This document shows positions 8,455 through 16,517 of a DNA stretch of 64,000 nucleotides, piece after piece. The notes beneath the pieces were generated by a model. That model was not told where the DNA came from. It saw only the letters and a program-made list of their open reading frames with translations, and did not search any database. The position numbers and the translations under genes are program-made. Numbering within the stretch: the stretch's first letter is position 1; each line of letters starts with the position of its first letter. The stretch spans positions 1,612,001 through 1,676,000 of the forward strand of contig CBDCWO010000006.1 in the NCBI GenBank assembly GCA_965223405.1, given 5' to 3'. The DNA is from CBDCWO01 sp965223405. GTDB lineage: Bacteria; Bacteroidota; Bacteroidia; Chitinophagales; Saprospiraceae.

Positions 8455-10020
8455 TTGTCTTACGATTACGATTATATCATCATTGGAAGTGGATTTGGGG
8501 GTTCGGTTAGTGCTTTGAGACTGGCTGAAAAGGGATATAGGGTTTTGGTTATCGAAAAAGGGAAGTGGTACAAGTCTTCGGATTTTGCTAAGACAAACTG
8601 GAATCTCAGAAAGTGGATGTGGATGCCTCGTTTACGATTTTTTGGAATCATGAAACTTACCATATTCCGGCATATTGCCATACTCTCCGGCACCGGAGTT
8701 GGAGGAGGTTCACTTGTGTTTGCCAATACCCTCCCGATACCCAAGAAAGCGTTTTACAAGTCAGGCTCATGGTGTGACTTAGCGGATTGGGAAACAGAAT
8801 TAAAACCCTATTACCTGAAAGCTCTATCCATGTTGGGAGCCTCCCGGAACCCTCAGTTTTTTGATGGAGATAAAGCTCTGGAAACTTTGGCTGAAAAAAC
8901 CGGCAAAATTAAAGAATTTAACTCTCCATTGGTTTCTGTATTCTTCGGTAATCCCGGTGAAAAGGTAGCTGATCCCTATTTTGATGGAAAAGGACCTCCC
9001 AGGGCCGGTTGCAATTTTTGCGGAGGATGTATGACCGGCTGCAGGTTTAATGCCAAGAATACATTGGATAAAAATTACCTTTTTCTGGCTCAAAAATTAG
9101 GCGTTAAAATTCTGGCAGAACACGAAGCTTACCTGGTACAACCTTTAGATGGAATCAAAGGATCTACGGGCTACCAAGTTAAAGCCAAATCCAGTACCAG
9201 TTGGTTTAAACAATCTGAATCTTTTACTACTCGGGGAGTAATCTTTTCAGGAGGTGTATTGGGTACATTAAAATTATTACTCAAGCTCAAACAGAAATTT
9301 CTCCCTAGATTGTCAAACCAATTGGGAAAAGACATCAGAACGAACAATGAAACGCTTATCAGTGTATCCTCTCTTGATCCTAATAAAGATTTTTCCAAAG
9401 GAGTTGCAATCGGCTCTATATTGCATACAGATGGCAACAGTCATTTGGAAGTGGTCCGATACGGTGCCGGATCCGGATTTTGGAAATTATTGCATTTACC
9501 CCTGGCCGATGGCAACCACACAGTTACGCGATTGATAAATATTATTAAGAAAGTACTTTGCTCACCATTGAAGTATTTCCAAATCTATTTTTTAAATAGT
9601 TGGTCCAAACGTACCGCTGTATTGCTCTTTATGCAAACTTTAGACAGCACTTTACAATTTAAGTTAAGTCGATTCGGTAAAATGCGAACAACTTCTGGGA
9701 ATGGAGCACAACCAAGCGCCCTAATCTCTGAATCCCGGGAACTGACACGTCAATTTTCTCATATTGTTAATGGCAAACCTACCTCCTTTATTCTTGAGAC
9801 ATTAGCTGGAATTCCCTCTACAGCACATATCCTGGGAGGAGCTATCATGGGTGCGAGTACCCATACTGGAGTCATCAATAAACAAAATGAAGTATTTGGA
9901 TATCAAAATATGTACGTGGTGGATGGATCCATGATCTCAGCCAATCCAGGTGTCAATCCTGCTCTTACGATCACAGCAATTGCCGAAAGGGCAATGGCAT
10001 ATATACCTGACAAAAAGTAA
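8455..10020 (+). CDS. GMC-family FAD oxidoreductase (cholesterol-oxidase-like branch)
   Basis: 521 residues, starting at a TTG (SYDYDYIIIGSGFGGS); no ATG sits close enough upstream in frame. The N-terminal FAD-binding Rossmann motif GSGFGG is at residues 12-17, followed by VLVIEKG and GTGVGGGSLVFAN, a classic GMC signature. A cysteine cluster CNFCGGCMTGC lies near residue 187-197, as seen in bacterial members of the cholesterol-oxidase-like branch. The C-terminus carries the GMC_oxred_C region with the expected His (STAHILGGA) and Asn (NPGVNPALTITA). Family members oxidise alcohols with FAD; the substrate here is unknown. No signal peptide is seen. It follows the TPR lipoprotein gene by 13 bases. 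Confidence 0.9.
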   Translation: MSYDYDYIIIGSGFGGSVSALRLAEKGYRVLVIEKGKWYKSSDFAKTNWNLRKWMWMPRLRFFGIMKLTIFRHIAILSGTGVGGGSLVFANTLPIPKKAFYKSGSWCDLADWETELKPYYLKALSMLGASRNPQFFDGDKALETLAEKTGKIKEFNSPLVSVFFGNPGEKVADPYFDGKGPPRAGCNFCGGCMTGCRFNAKNTLDKNYLFLAQKLGVKILAEHEAYLVQPLDGIKGSTGYQVKAKSSTSWFKQSESFTTRGVIFSGGVLGTLKLLLKLKQKFLPRLSNQLGKDIRTNNETLISVSSLDPNKDFSKGVAIGSILHTDGNSHLEVVRYGAGSGFWKLLHLPLADGNHTVTRLINIIKKVLCSPLKYFQIYFLNSWSKRTAVLLFMQTLDSTLQFKLSRFGKMRTTSGNGAQPSALISESRELTRQFSHIVNGKPTSFILETLAGIPSTAHILGGAIMGASTHTGVINKQNEVFGYQNMYVVDGSMISANPGVNPALTITAIAERAMAYIPDKK

Positions 10021-10163
10021 TTGGTAACCTATCGATTTTTTCATCTTATTCATCTAAATGCCTGCCTATCCAAGTTGAGATTCAGTTAAATTTCAGCTTA
10101 ATTTTCATTAAGGTGTTACTTTACTTACCTTAAAATCGATATTACTAAAGAGCTTTTTGATAT

Positions 10164-12815
10164 ATGAAGAAATTAGTTATACTATTGGTTCTTTTATTCC
10201 TACCCTGGTTTATCTATACCCAGGGAATCCAGGGAACCATAATTGCCCAGAACGGAGAGTCCTTGCCGTTTGCTACGGTATACGTTCAAAAATTGCAATT
10301 AGGGACGGCAAGTAATGAAACTGGTAAGTACCAGTTGCAACTGCCAGCTGGAACACACCAAGTACGTTTTCAATATTTAGGATTTACCACATTGGAAGTA
10401 GAGATTATTGTTGGAAACGACTACCGCACTTACAATGCAGTAATGAAAGAAGAGCCTTTGCAATTGCAGATTGTTGAAGTCAATGATAAAAATGAGGATC
10501 CAGCCTACACGATTATGCGGAGGGCCATTGCTAAAGCTTCCTATCACACTCAACAAATAGATGAATATACAGCTATAAGTTATCTGAAGGGTTCCGGAAG
10601 GATCAAAGATGTTCCGGCACTGTTTCGCAAACGAATAATAAAAGAGATGCGGGAATCGGGTATGGATACATCTACTGCATTTGTTTCAGAATCTATCAAT
10701 GAGATAAGTTATAAGCGTCCCAATACATACCATGAAAAAGTAGTTTCGGTTCGAAAAATAGGTGAGGATAACAATACCAGTCCCAATAACTTCATTAACA
10801 GTAGTTTTTATGCCCCGGAAGTGAATGGGGCAATATCCCCACTTTCTCCCAAGGCATTTGCATACTACAAATTTGAGTATCTGGGCTTTTTTACGGATCA
10901 CGATCAAATTATTAATAAGATTAAAGTAATACCTCGCAGTCCTGGGGATCAGGTCTTTGCAGGTACCCTGTATATCGTAGATCAATTATGGAATATTCAC
11001 AGTCTCAAATTGGTCACCAGTATCTGGGGCATTCGATTTGCAATAAATCAGGTCTACAATCCCATCTTGGATCAAGTCTGGTTACCGATTACACACATTT
11101 ATGATGTGACCGGATCTTTATTTGGATTTGATTTTGAGTACCGCTACTTTGCCAACATTAGTGATTATAACATCAAAGTAAATCCCGATTTACCCAATGA
11201 GGTATTAGTATTTGATGATCGCCTGGAAAAAGAAAAAGCAAAAACCTCGGATCGAAATTTTCGTAAAAAAGAGACAGATGAAGCATTTTCACAACTTAAT
11301 TCCGGGCAAGAAATCAGTCGAAAACAATTGAGAAAAGTTCTGCGTGAGTACGAAAAGCAAGAATTGGAAAATGCTCAAAAAGACACCTTGGAAAAAGTCG
11401 TCGAAATAACTAATTATCAGGTAGATTCGCAGGCTTATACTCGGGATAGCTTGTATTGGTCTAACATAAGACCTATCCCATTGACTGAGTTTGAAATTAA
11501 GGGTTATCACCGGATGGACAGTATTGCCATTGTTGAGGAAATAAAAGCAAAAGAGGATACTTTGGAAAATTTTTCCAATGGGAGTGTAAAAAGAAAATCA
11601 ACTGCACAATTCAAAGCAACTGATTTGATCCTGGGGGGTAATTATCGTTGGGGCAAATCCAAAAAGTTTGGTCTTGAATCACCACTAGCCACTTTACATT
11701 TTAATACCGCTGAAGGCTATCAAATAGGTCTTCCCATGTTTGTTTCCGGCAGATTCAAGTCTATATCTTGGTCAATCGATCCGGCCCTACATTATAGTTT
11801 TGCGCGCGAGAGGTTAAATAGTGTGGTTGGAATTCATTTGAATACTCGTAGTTCAGAAATAAGGTCTCGCTGGATGATAGAAGGAGGTAGATCGACACCA
11901 CAATACAATGAGGCCGGTGCCATCGATCCAACTCTAAATGATATTTTCACTTTATTTTTTGAACGTAATTACCTGAAGCCTTATGAAAAGCAATATGTAC
12001 ACCTGCAATGGCAGATCGATAAGGGATTGTTATGGAAATTAAGATTTAGCGGAGAATTGGCCAGAAAAAGAAGTTTGAAAAATCGGACAGACTTTGTCAT
12101 TTTTGATTCTTCCAAAAAAACATATACCAGTAATTTTCCAGACAATTGGGAGCTATCAAATACAGATTTCCAATCTTATAACATTGGAATCTTGTCCGCT
12201 CATTGGGACTTTCGGCCTTGGTTAAAATACCAGATTAGCGATGGAAAGAAAAGAGCGATAGAGAATTCGTCACCGGTATTTAATATAACCATTAAGACAA
12301 CAATCAGTAAGCTGATCGATGGAACATCCAATTTTCAATTTATGGAATTGGGGTACAAAGATGTCAGAAACATCGGGATTCGTGGTACACTTTCGGTCAA
12401 CGTTTCGGGAGGAATATTTCTTAACACTATGAATATATTTCTTCCCGATTTTAAACATTTCCCAGGTAACCAAACCTTTTTGACGAATCTGGACCCGGTG
12501 AGTTCCTATCGAATGTTACCCTATTATACTTACAGTACCAGGGATAAATATTTGAGTTATTTTGTGAATTATCAATGGCGAAAATTCTTAATTACCCAGA
12601 TTCCGCTTACCCGAGTATTTGGTTGGCGTGAGGCATTATTTATCAATGGCCTTGAAACTCCTTCTAGCGATCATTACCTTGAACTCGGTTATACATTAAA
12701 TTACCTATTTCGGCTGTTTAGGGTAGAATTGGTTTCTTCTTGGCAAGATTTCAAATATCAGGATTTTGGTGTTCGGATTGGTATAGCTGCAAATCTGGAA
12801 AGTTTATTTAACTAA
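10164..12815 (+). CDS. DUF5686 outer-membrane protein with N-terminal carboxypeptidase-regulatory-like domain
   Basis: 883 residues. A signal peptide (MKKLVILLVLLFLPWFIYTQG) is followed by a CarboxypepD_reg-like beta-sandwich (residues about 22-110, GIQGTIIAQNGESLPFATVYV ... YQLQLPAGTHQVRFQYLGFTT). The rest matches the DUF5686 family, ending in alternating aromatic/polar strands expected of an outer-membrane beta-barrel; the final residue is the typical aromatic-rich strand ending (LESLFN). The same N-terminal domain occurs in SusC/TonB-dependent transporters, but no TonB box, plug or SusD partner is seen. Function is unknown for the family. It stands alone between a 143-base and a 138-base intergenic gap. 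Confidence 0.85.
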   Translation: MKKLVILLVLLFLPWFIYTQGIQGTIIAQNGESLPFATVYVQKLQLGTASNETGKYQLQLPAGTHQVRFQYLGFTTLEVEIIVGNDYRTYNAVMKEEPLQLQIVEVNDKNEDPAYTIMRRAIAKASYHTQQIDEYTAISYLKGSGRIKDVPALFRKRIIKEMRESGMDTSTAFVSESINEISYKRPNTYHEKVVSVRKIGEDNNTSPNNFINSSFYAPEVNGAISPLSPKAFAYYKFEYLGFFTDHDQIINKIKVIPRSPGDQVFAGTLYIVDQLWNIHSLKLVTSIWGIRFAINQVYNPILDQVWLPITHIYDVTGSLFGFDFEYRYFANISDYNIKVNPDLPNEVLVFDDRLEKEKAKTSDRNFRKKETDEAFSQLNSGQEISRKQLRKVLREYEKQELENAQKDTLEKVVEITNYQVDSQAYTRDSLYWSNIRPIPLTEFEIKGYHRMDSIAIVEEIKAKEDTLENFSNGSVKRKSTAQFKATDLILGGNYRWGKSKKFGLESPLATLHFNTAEGYQIGLPMFVSGRFKSISWSIDPALHYSFARERLNSVVGIHLNTRSSEIRSRWMIEGGRSTPQYNEAGAIDPTLNDIFTLFFERNYLKPYEKQYVHLQWQIDKGLLWKLRFSGELARKRSLKNRTDFVIFDSSKKTYTSNFPDNWELSNTDFQSYNIGILSAHWDFRPWLKYQISDGKKRAIENSSPVFNITIKTTISKLIDGTSNFQFMELGYKDVRNIGIRGTLSVNVSGGIFLNTMNIFLPDFKHFPGNQTFLTNLDPVSSYRMLPYYTYSTRDKYLSYFVNYQWRKFLITQIPLTRVFGWREALFINGLETPSSDHYLELGYTLNYLFRLFRVELVSSWQDFKYQDFGVRIGIAANLESLFN

Positions 12816-12953
12816 TCTGTATGGTAGTGATTGGTTAATACTATTTTCTAAACTTTACACCTTAAGACTATTGTTTAACAGATTAAATATCCAATCAAAC
12901 CATTCCCCTTATACAATGTATCACCTAGATGTTTTCTTAAGAGAGTGTTCAGT

Positions 12954-13403
12954 TTATTCGTGTATATTTAGAAGTGGTTCTTTATAAGCATAGTTAAGCA
13001 GATCATAGGTTGTAACGATACCGACCACTGTATTTTCATCATCTACAATGGGAATAGCATGAAACAGGTTTTCTTTAAAGATACCAACTGCCAAAGAGAG
13101 TGGATCATTCATATGTAGTGTCGTTACTGGCTTTGTCATCACATCACTCACCACTAGGGTCTCAAAGAATTTTTTATTGAGATCTTCCTCATAATTAGTG
13201 CGGAACAAAGTAAAATGATCACAAAGCAACAAATAATCTCCTTTACTGATAATGCCTTCGATTCTACCTTCCAGATTCGTAACCGGCAAATGATGAATGT
13301 GCTCCGATCGGAAAATTTGATCCACTTTGTTCATCATATCGTTTGGACCCACGGAAATCACTTCGCGGGTCATGATATCTTTGAGTTTTACATTCTGCAA
13401 CAT
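12954..13403 (-). CDS. CBS-domain pair protein (second of tandem pair)
   Basis: 149 residues consisting of two CBS motifs and little else. The first covers roughly residues 8-65 (KDIMTREVISVGPNDMMNKV ... HHLPVTNLEGRIEGIISKGDYL), the second residues 85-145 (VSDVMTKPVTTLHMNDPL ... AIPIVDDENTVVGIVTTYDLL). CBS pairs bind adenine nucleotides and usually act as sensor modules. It lies 17 bases behind a paralogue of the same architecture on the same strand. AAAAGGA just upstream of the ATG looks like a Shine-Dalgarno sequence, which is unusual in this window. Confidence 0.9.
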   Translation of the reverse strand: MLQNVKLKDIMTREVISVGPNDMMNKVDQIFRSEHIHHLPVTNLEGRIEGIISKGDYLLLCDHFTLFRTNYEEDLNKKFFETLVVSDVMTKPVTTLHMNDPLSLAVGIFKENLFHAIPIVDDENTVVGIVTTYDLLNYAYKEPLLNIHE

Positions 13404-13420
13404 AATCCTTTTTTGATAAA

Positions 13421-13888
13421 CTATTCACCAATTTCAGGTTCAACTCTTTCTAAAGAATTTGAAACCGTCTTATTTTGAAATGCATATTTCAGTAAATCAT
13501 GACTGGTTATTATTCCTACCAGCATATTGTCTTCCACTACCGGAGCAGCGTGTAGATCATTGGTCAAAAATATATCAGCAGCCAATCCTACTGTGTCGTC
13601 CGGATCAAGTACCAGCGGTTCTGGTGTCATAATATCTTTCGCACTTAAGCTATTCATTTCCAGGTTGCTATACGTTTTTCCGGATGTTTTTAAAGACAAT
13701 TTTTGTAAAAAAAGCAAGATGTCTGTTTTACTTATAATGCCCACCACTTTCTGACCTTTGTCAATAACCGGTAAATGATGGATTTTGTGCGTTTCGAACA
13801 CCTCTTGAATTTCTTTGATTTTAGTTTCCTTAATAATACTGATTACTCGCCCCGTCATAATTGAAGATATAGGATTGTCAGTCTTCAT
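13421..13888 (-). CDS. CBS-domain pair protein (first of tandem pair)
   Basis: 155 residues from the ATG at 13888; a TTG two codons upstream is less likely. Like its downstream neighbour it is a bare CBS pair: ISSIMTGRVISIIKETKIKE ... HHLPVIDKGQKVVGIISKTDILL and AKDIMTPEPLVLDPDDTVGL ... AAPVVEDNMLVGIITSHDLLK. The shared HHLPV and VVGI(I/V) stretches show the two genes arose by duplication. The family binds AMP/ATP or S-adenosylmethionine-type ligands as regulatory modules. It has the best promoter in the window and a 16-bp palindrome upstream, suggesting controlled expression of the pair, possibly in stress or energy limitation (inference). Confidence 0.9.
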   Translation of the reverse strand: MKTDNPISSIMTGRVISIIKETKIKEIQEVFETHKIHHLPVIDKGQKVVGIISKTDILLFLQKLSLKTSGKTYSNLEMNSLSAKDIMTPEPLVLDPDDTVGLAADIFLTNDLHAAPVVEDNMLVGIITSHDLLKYAFQNKTVSNSLERVEPEIGE

Positions 13889-13905
13889 GGTCAATTGCTT
13901 TTTCT

Positions 13906-13936
13906 CAAATATATCCGATGCCGGGCAAAGAGCAAA
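13906..13936 (-). promoter_or_regulatory. Bacteroidota-type promoter of the CBS gene pair
   Basis: On the minus strand TTTG (13933-13936), a spacer of exactly 19 bases and TATATTTG (13906-13913) match both elements of the Bacteroidota housekeeping promoter (TTTG-N19-TAnnTTTG) without a mismatch. The start point would be about 10-13 bases ahead of the ATG at 13888, giving a very short leader. Confidence 0.65.
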
Positions 13937-13986
13937 TGATGAAAATCATTGGAATTCAAATTCAAGTCATAAAGTCATTTAAAAAC

Positions 13987-14002
13987 ATGTCATAAATGAC
14001 AT
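13987..14002. promoter_or_regulatory. 16-bp palindrome ATGTCAT-AA-ATGACAT, candidate operator
   Basis: Perfect 7-bp arms around two central bases. The core TGTCA-N4-TGACA has the spacing of a CRP/FNR-type site. Two further GTCAT half-sites lie at 13966-13970 and 13974-13978 in the same orientation as the left arm. The palindrome is centred about 95 bases upstream of the likely transcription start of the CBS pair and 36 bases beyond the rsgA stop. An alternative is an RNA hairpin after rsgA, but no T-run follows. Confidence 0.4.
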
Positions 14003-14037
14003 AAGAAAAATTAGAGAATGTGTAATATTCTAAACAT

Positions 14038-14985
14038 CTATACCGATTTGCGTTCCCAGTAGTTTTGATTTTCCACTTCATCGATGAGAAATAAATAACT
14101 CTGATAACGCAGTTCGCTGATTTCGCCATTTTCTACGGCTTGTTTAACTGTACATTTCGGTTCATTTCGGTGGGTACAATTTGAAAATTTACATCCTTTG
14201 GAAAAATGGAATATTTCTCTAAAGTTGTGACTTATATCCATCACTTCCAGGTGATTAAAGGCTAGTGATTTTATCCCTGGTGAGTCAATTATATAACTAT
14301 TCTCCGCAATTTGATACATCTCTGCAAATGTAGTGGTATGCTGACCTTTTCCGGTATACTCTGACAAACTTTTAACCCGGATATTCAAACTGGGTGCTAT
14401 TGCATTGATCAAACTTGACTTGCCTACTCCGGACTGTCCGCTAAATAGGGTTGTCTTTTGATAGAGAGCTTCTTTTATGGGAGCCAGACCTTCTTCTCGC
14501 AAAGCAGAAACTGCATAAACCTTGTAACCAATACTTTCATATACAATCTTAAGATATTCTAAATATTCCCAATCCGGTGTCTGATAAAGATCAGATTTAT
14601 TAAAAAGGATTGTTACTGGGATATCATATGGTTCGGTCATAATGAGAAAACGATCGATAAATCCCTGTTTCAATTTGGGATGACGCATGGTTACAATTAA
14701 AAAAGCCTGATCTATATTGGCGGCCATCAATTGTACGTGGTGTTTGTGAGAGGCTGATTGCCGAACCACGTAGTTTTTACGGGGAAAGATGTGCTTGATG
14801 TTTCCGGTTCCATCTTTTTCGTCTATTTCAATTTGGACCTGATCACCGACCGCAACAGGATTGGTGAGGTCTTGGTTGTCTAGTCTAAATTTACCTTTGA
14901 TCCGACAAGCAATGACTTCACTGGTTTCTGTTCGGACCTCATACCAGCTACCGGTTGATTTAATTACAATCCCTTTGGTCATCAT
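14038..14985 (-). CDS. rsgA: Ribosome small-subunit-dependent GTPase A (RsgA)
   Basis: 315 residues, normal for RsgA, a GTPase that helps mature the 30S ribosomal subunit. After an N-terminal OB-fold the GTPase motifs occur in circularly permuted order: FNKSD (G4), then GQSGVGKSSLINAI (G1 P-loop), GKGQHTTT (G2) and DSPGIKSL (G3). The C-terminal zinc-binding region contains CKFSNCTHRNEPKC. The ATG at 14985 overlaps the Nudix gene stop by 4 bases (ATGA), so the genes are translationally coupled in the order GGGP synthase, Nudix, rsgA. Confidence 0.97.
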   Translation of the reverse strand: MMTKGIVIKSTGSWYEVRTETSEVIACRIKGKFRLDNQDLTNPVAVGDQVQIEIDEKDGTGNIKHIFPRKNYVVRQSASHKHHVQLMAANIDQAFLIVTMRHPKLKQGFIDRFLIMTEPYDIPVTILFNKSDLYQTPDWEYLEYLKIVYESIGYKVYAVSALREEGLAPIKEALYQKTTLFSGQSGVGKSSLINAIAPSLNIRVKSLSEYTGKGQHTTTFAEMYQIAENSYIIDSPGIKSLAFNHLEVMDISHNFREIFHFSKGCKFSNCTHRNEPKCTVKQAVENGEISELRYQSYLFLIDEVENQNYWERKSV

Positions 14986-15524
14986 TTAAATGGTTTCTCA
15001 AAATTCAGATATCTGCACAAAGCCGACAAAGTATGTGGATGAGCTATTTTTTGCAATCCATGTCGAACTAAATCCTCTTTGGAAATAAGTTCAATCCGAA
15101 TTTGTTCCTCCGGATCCGGATTATTTTCTTCTATTTTCACAGCATTCAATGCCAAATAATGATAGCATTTATTATTCATGAAAACCGGATTGGAATAGAT
15201 GGATCCAAGCAGAATCCACGTATCAGAAATGTATCCAGTCTCCTCTTTAAGTTCTCTTTTGGCCGAAACTAGAGGTTGTTCCCCGAAGTCAATCATCCCA
15301 CCTGGAATTTCAAGTGAATAATCTCTAATCCCATACCGAAATTGGTTTACCATGACGATTTCATCATACTCATTAATTGCTACCACATTTACACTGTCTG
15401 GTCCCTGGAGGATGGTTGCTCTGAATTTCTGATGACTAATACAATTTCGATATTCATCTTGCCGAACTTTGAAGATCTGATAGTTTTTTCCTTGTTCACT
15501 GTTTATTAACTCCCAATCCATCAT
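14982..15524 (-). CDS. Nudix hydrolase (ADP-ribose pyrophosphatase-like)
   Basis: 180 residues. The Nudix box is intact: GGMIDFGEQPLVSAKRELKE followed directly by ETG, fitting G-x5-E-x7-R-E-x2-E-E-x-G. The upstream block (VVAINEYDEIVMVNQFRYGI) and position of the box are typical of ADP-sugar/ADP-ribose pyrophosphatases of the NudF group, which hydrolyse nucleoside diphosphates linked to another moiety. The exact substrate is inferred. The start TGATG overlaps the GGGP synthase stop by one base, and the stop overlaps the rsgA start by four. Confidence 0.9.
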   Translation of the reverse strand: MMDWELINSEQGKNYQIFKVRQDEYRNCISHQKFRATILQGPDSVNVVAINEYDEIVMVNQFRYGIRDYSLEIPGGMIDFGEQPLVSAKRELKEETGYISDTWILLGSIYSNPVFMNNKCYHYLALNAVKIEENNPDPEEQIRIELISKEDLVRHGLQKIAHPHTLSALCRYLNFEKPFK

Positions 15525-16282
15525 CAGGTTACTTGAGTTGATTTGGCCGAATGGACCGCATGAGCGATTTCAACAATTAGCGCCGGATCCTTTTCAATTG
15601 CGTTACCAACAATTATTAAATCTGCTCCGGATTTGGCATTTTCAAAAGCTTTGACCGGATCTTTTATTCCTCCTCCTACAATCAGGGGTATCTGGACTCC
15701 CTGTGACACGGCTTCGATCATGTCAGTTGTTATCGGTTTTGCAGCCCCACTACCCGCATCCATATAAATTAGTTTCAATCCCAATAGTTCACCGGCAATT
15801 GCCGTGCACAGGGCTATGTCCTCTTTATTAGCCGGAATGGGGTTGGTATTCGAGATGTAGGAAACGGTAGTCGGCACACCGCCATCAATCAACATATAGC
15901 CGGTTGATATTACTTCCAGGGGACTTACTTTTAGGAAGGGTGCAGTAACCACATGTTTACCAATTAACAATTCCGGATTGCGACCTGAAATTAAGGATAG
16001 AAACAAAATTGCATCTGCTTTATAACTGATCTGAAATGAATTACCTGGAAAGAGTATTAAAGGAATTTGAGTATAATTTTTGATTTGTTGTAAACATTGA
16101 TCCAATAAATCATTCACGATCAAACTACCTCCTACTAAAAAAAAATCCACTTCAGCTTCAACTGCCAAAGAGAGAACCTGATCCATATTTTGCAGGCGTA
16201 ATTTATCAGGATCTATCAAAACTCCAAAGCTCTTTTTGCCGTTCTTTTTCTTTTCAAGCAATGAAGAATATATAATATCCAT
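15524..16282 (-). CDS. Geranylgeranylglyceryl phosphate synthase family protein
   Basis: 252 residues, full length. A (beta-alpha)8 barrel family signature runs from FGVLIDPDKL near the N-terminus through FFLVGGSLIVND, the prenyl/glycerol-phosphate site region around LLGLKLIYMDAGSGA, and the phosphate-binding VGGGIKDPVKAF and IIVGNAIEKDP. Archaeal and bacterial homologues couple sn-glycerol-1-phosphate to a polyprenyl diphosphate to make an ether lipid precursor. Group II enzymes are known from Bacteroidota. A glycerol-1-phosphate dehydrogenase is not present in the window. It is the first gene of an overlapping operon with the Nudix gene and rsgA. Confidence 0.9.
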   Translation of the reverse strand: MDIIYSSLLEKKKNGKKSFGVLIDPDKLRLQNMDQVLSLAVEAEVDFFLVGGSLIVNDLLDQCLQQIKNYTQIPLILFPGNSFQISYKADAILFLSLISGRNPELLIGKHVVTAPFLKVSPLEVISTGYMLIDGGVPTTVSYISNTNPIPANKEDIALCTAIAGELLGLKLIYMDAGSGAAKPITTDMIEAVSQGVQIPLIVGGGIKDPVKAFENAKSGADLIIVGNAIEKDPALIVEIAHAVHSAKSTQVT

Positions 16283-16517
16283 ATTTATTTTTCTGTGGTT
16301 TATAGATGAAATTTCCTGGAGTCATATAAACGAATCAATAAACCCATATGGTACACAATTTAGGTATAATAAACAAGATTCTCATGGCTAAGCAAGAAAT
16401 ACAATTTGGGTCACTAGATGACAAATGAGAAGTATTTGTAATCAGGATTTGTAAATAAATGTATATTGGTTTTAAAATTGCCCTGAGCACCTACTTGGCA
16501 ATGAGTATCTTATAAAT

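Noticed and set aside
13966..14002. Rho-independent terminator after rsgA
   Set aside because: GTCATTTA/TAAATGAC can pair over an 11-base loop, but the stem is AT-rich and no T-run follows on the minus strand. The shorter palindrome fits an operator better.
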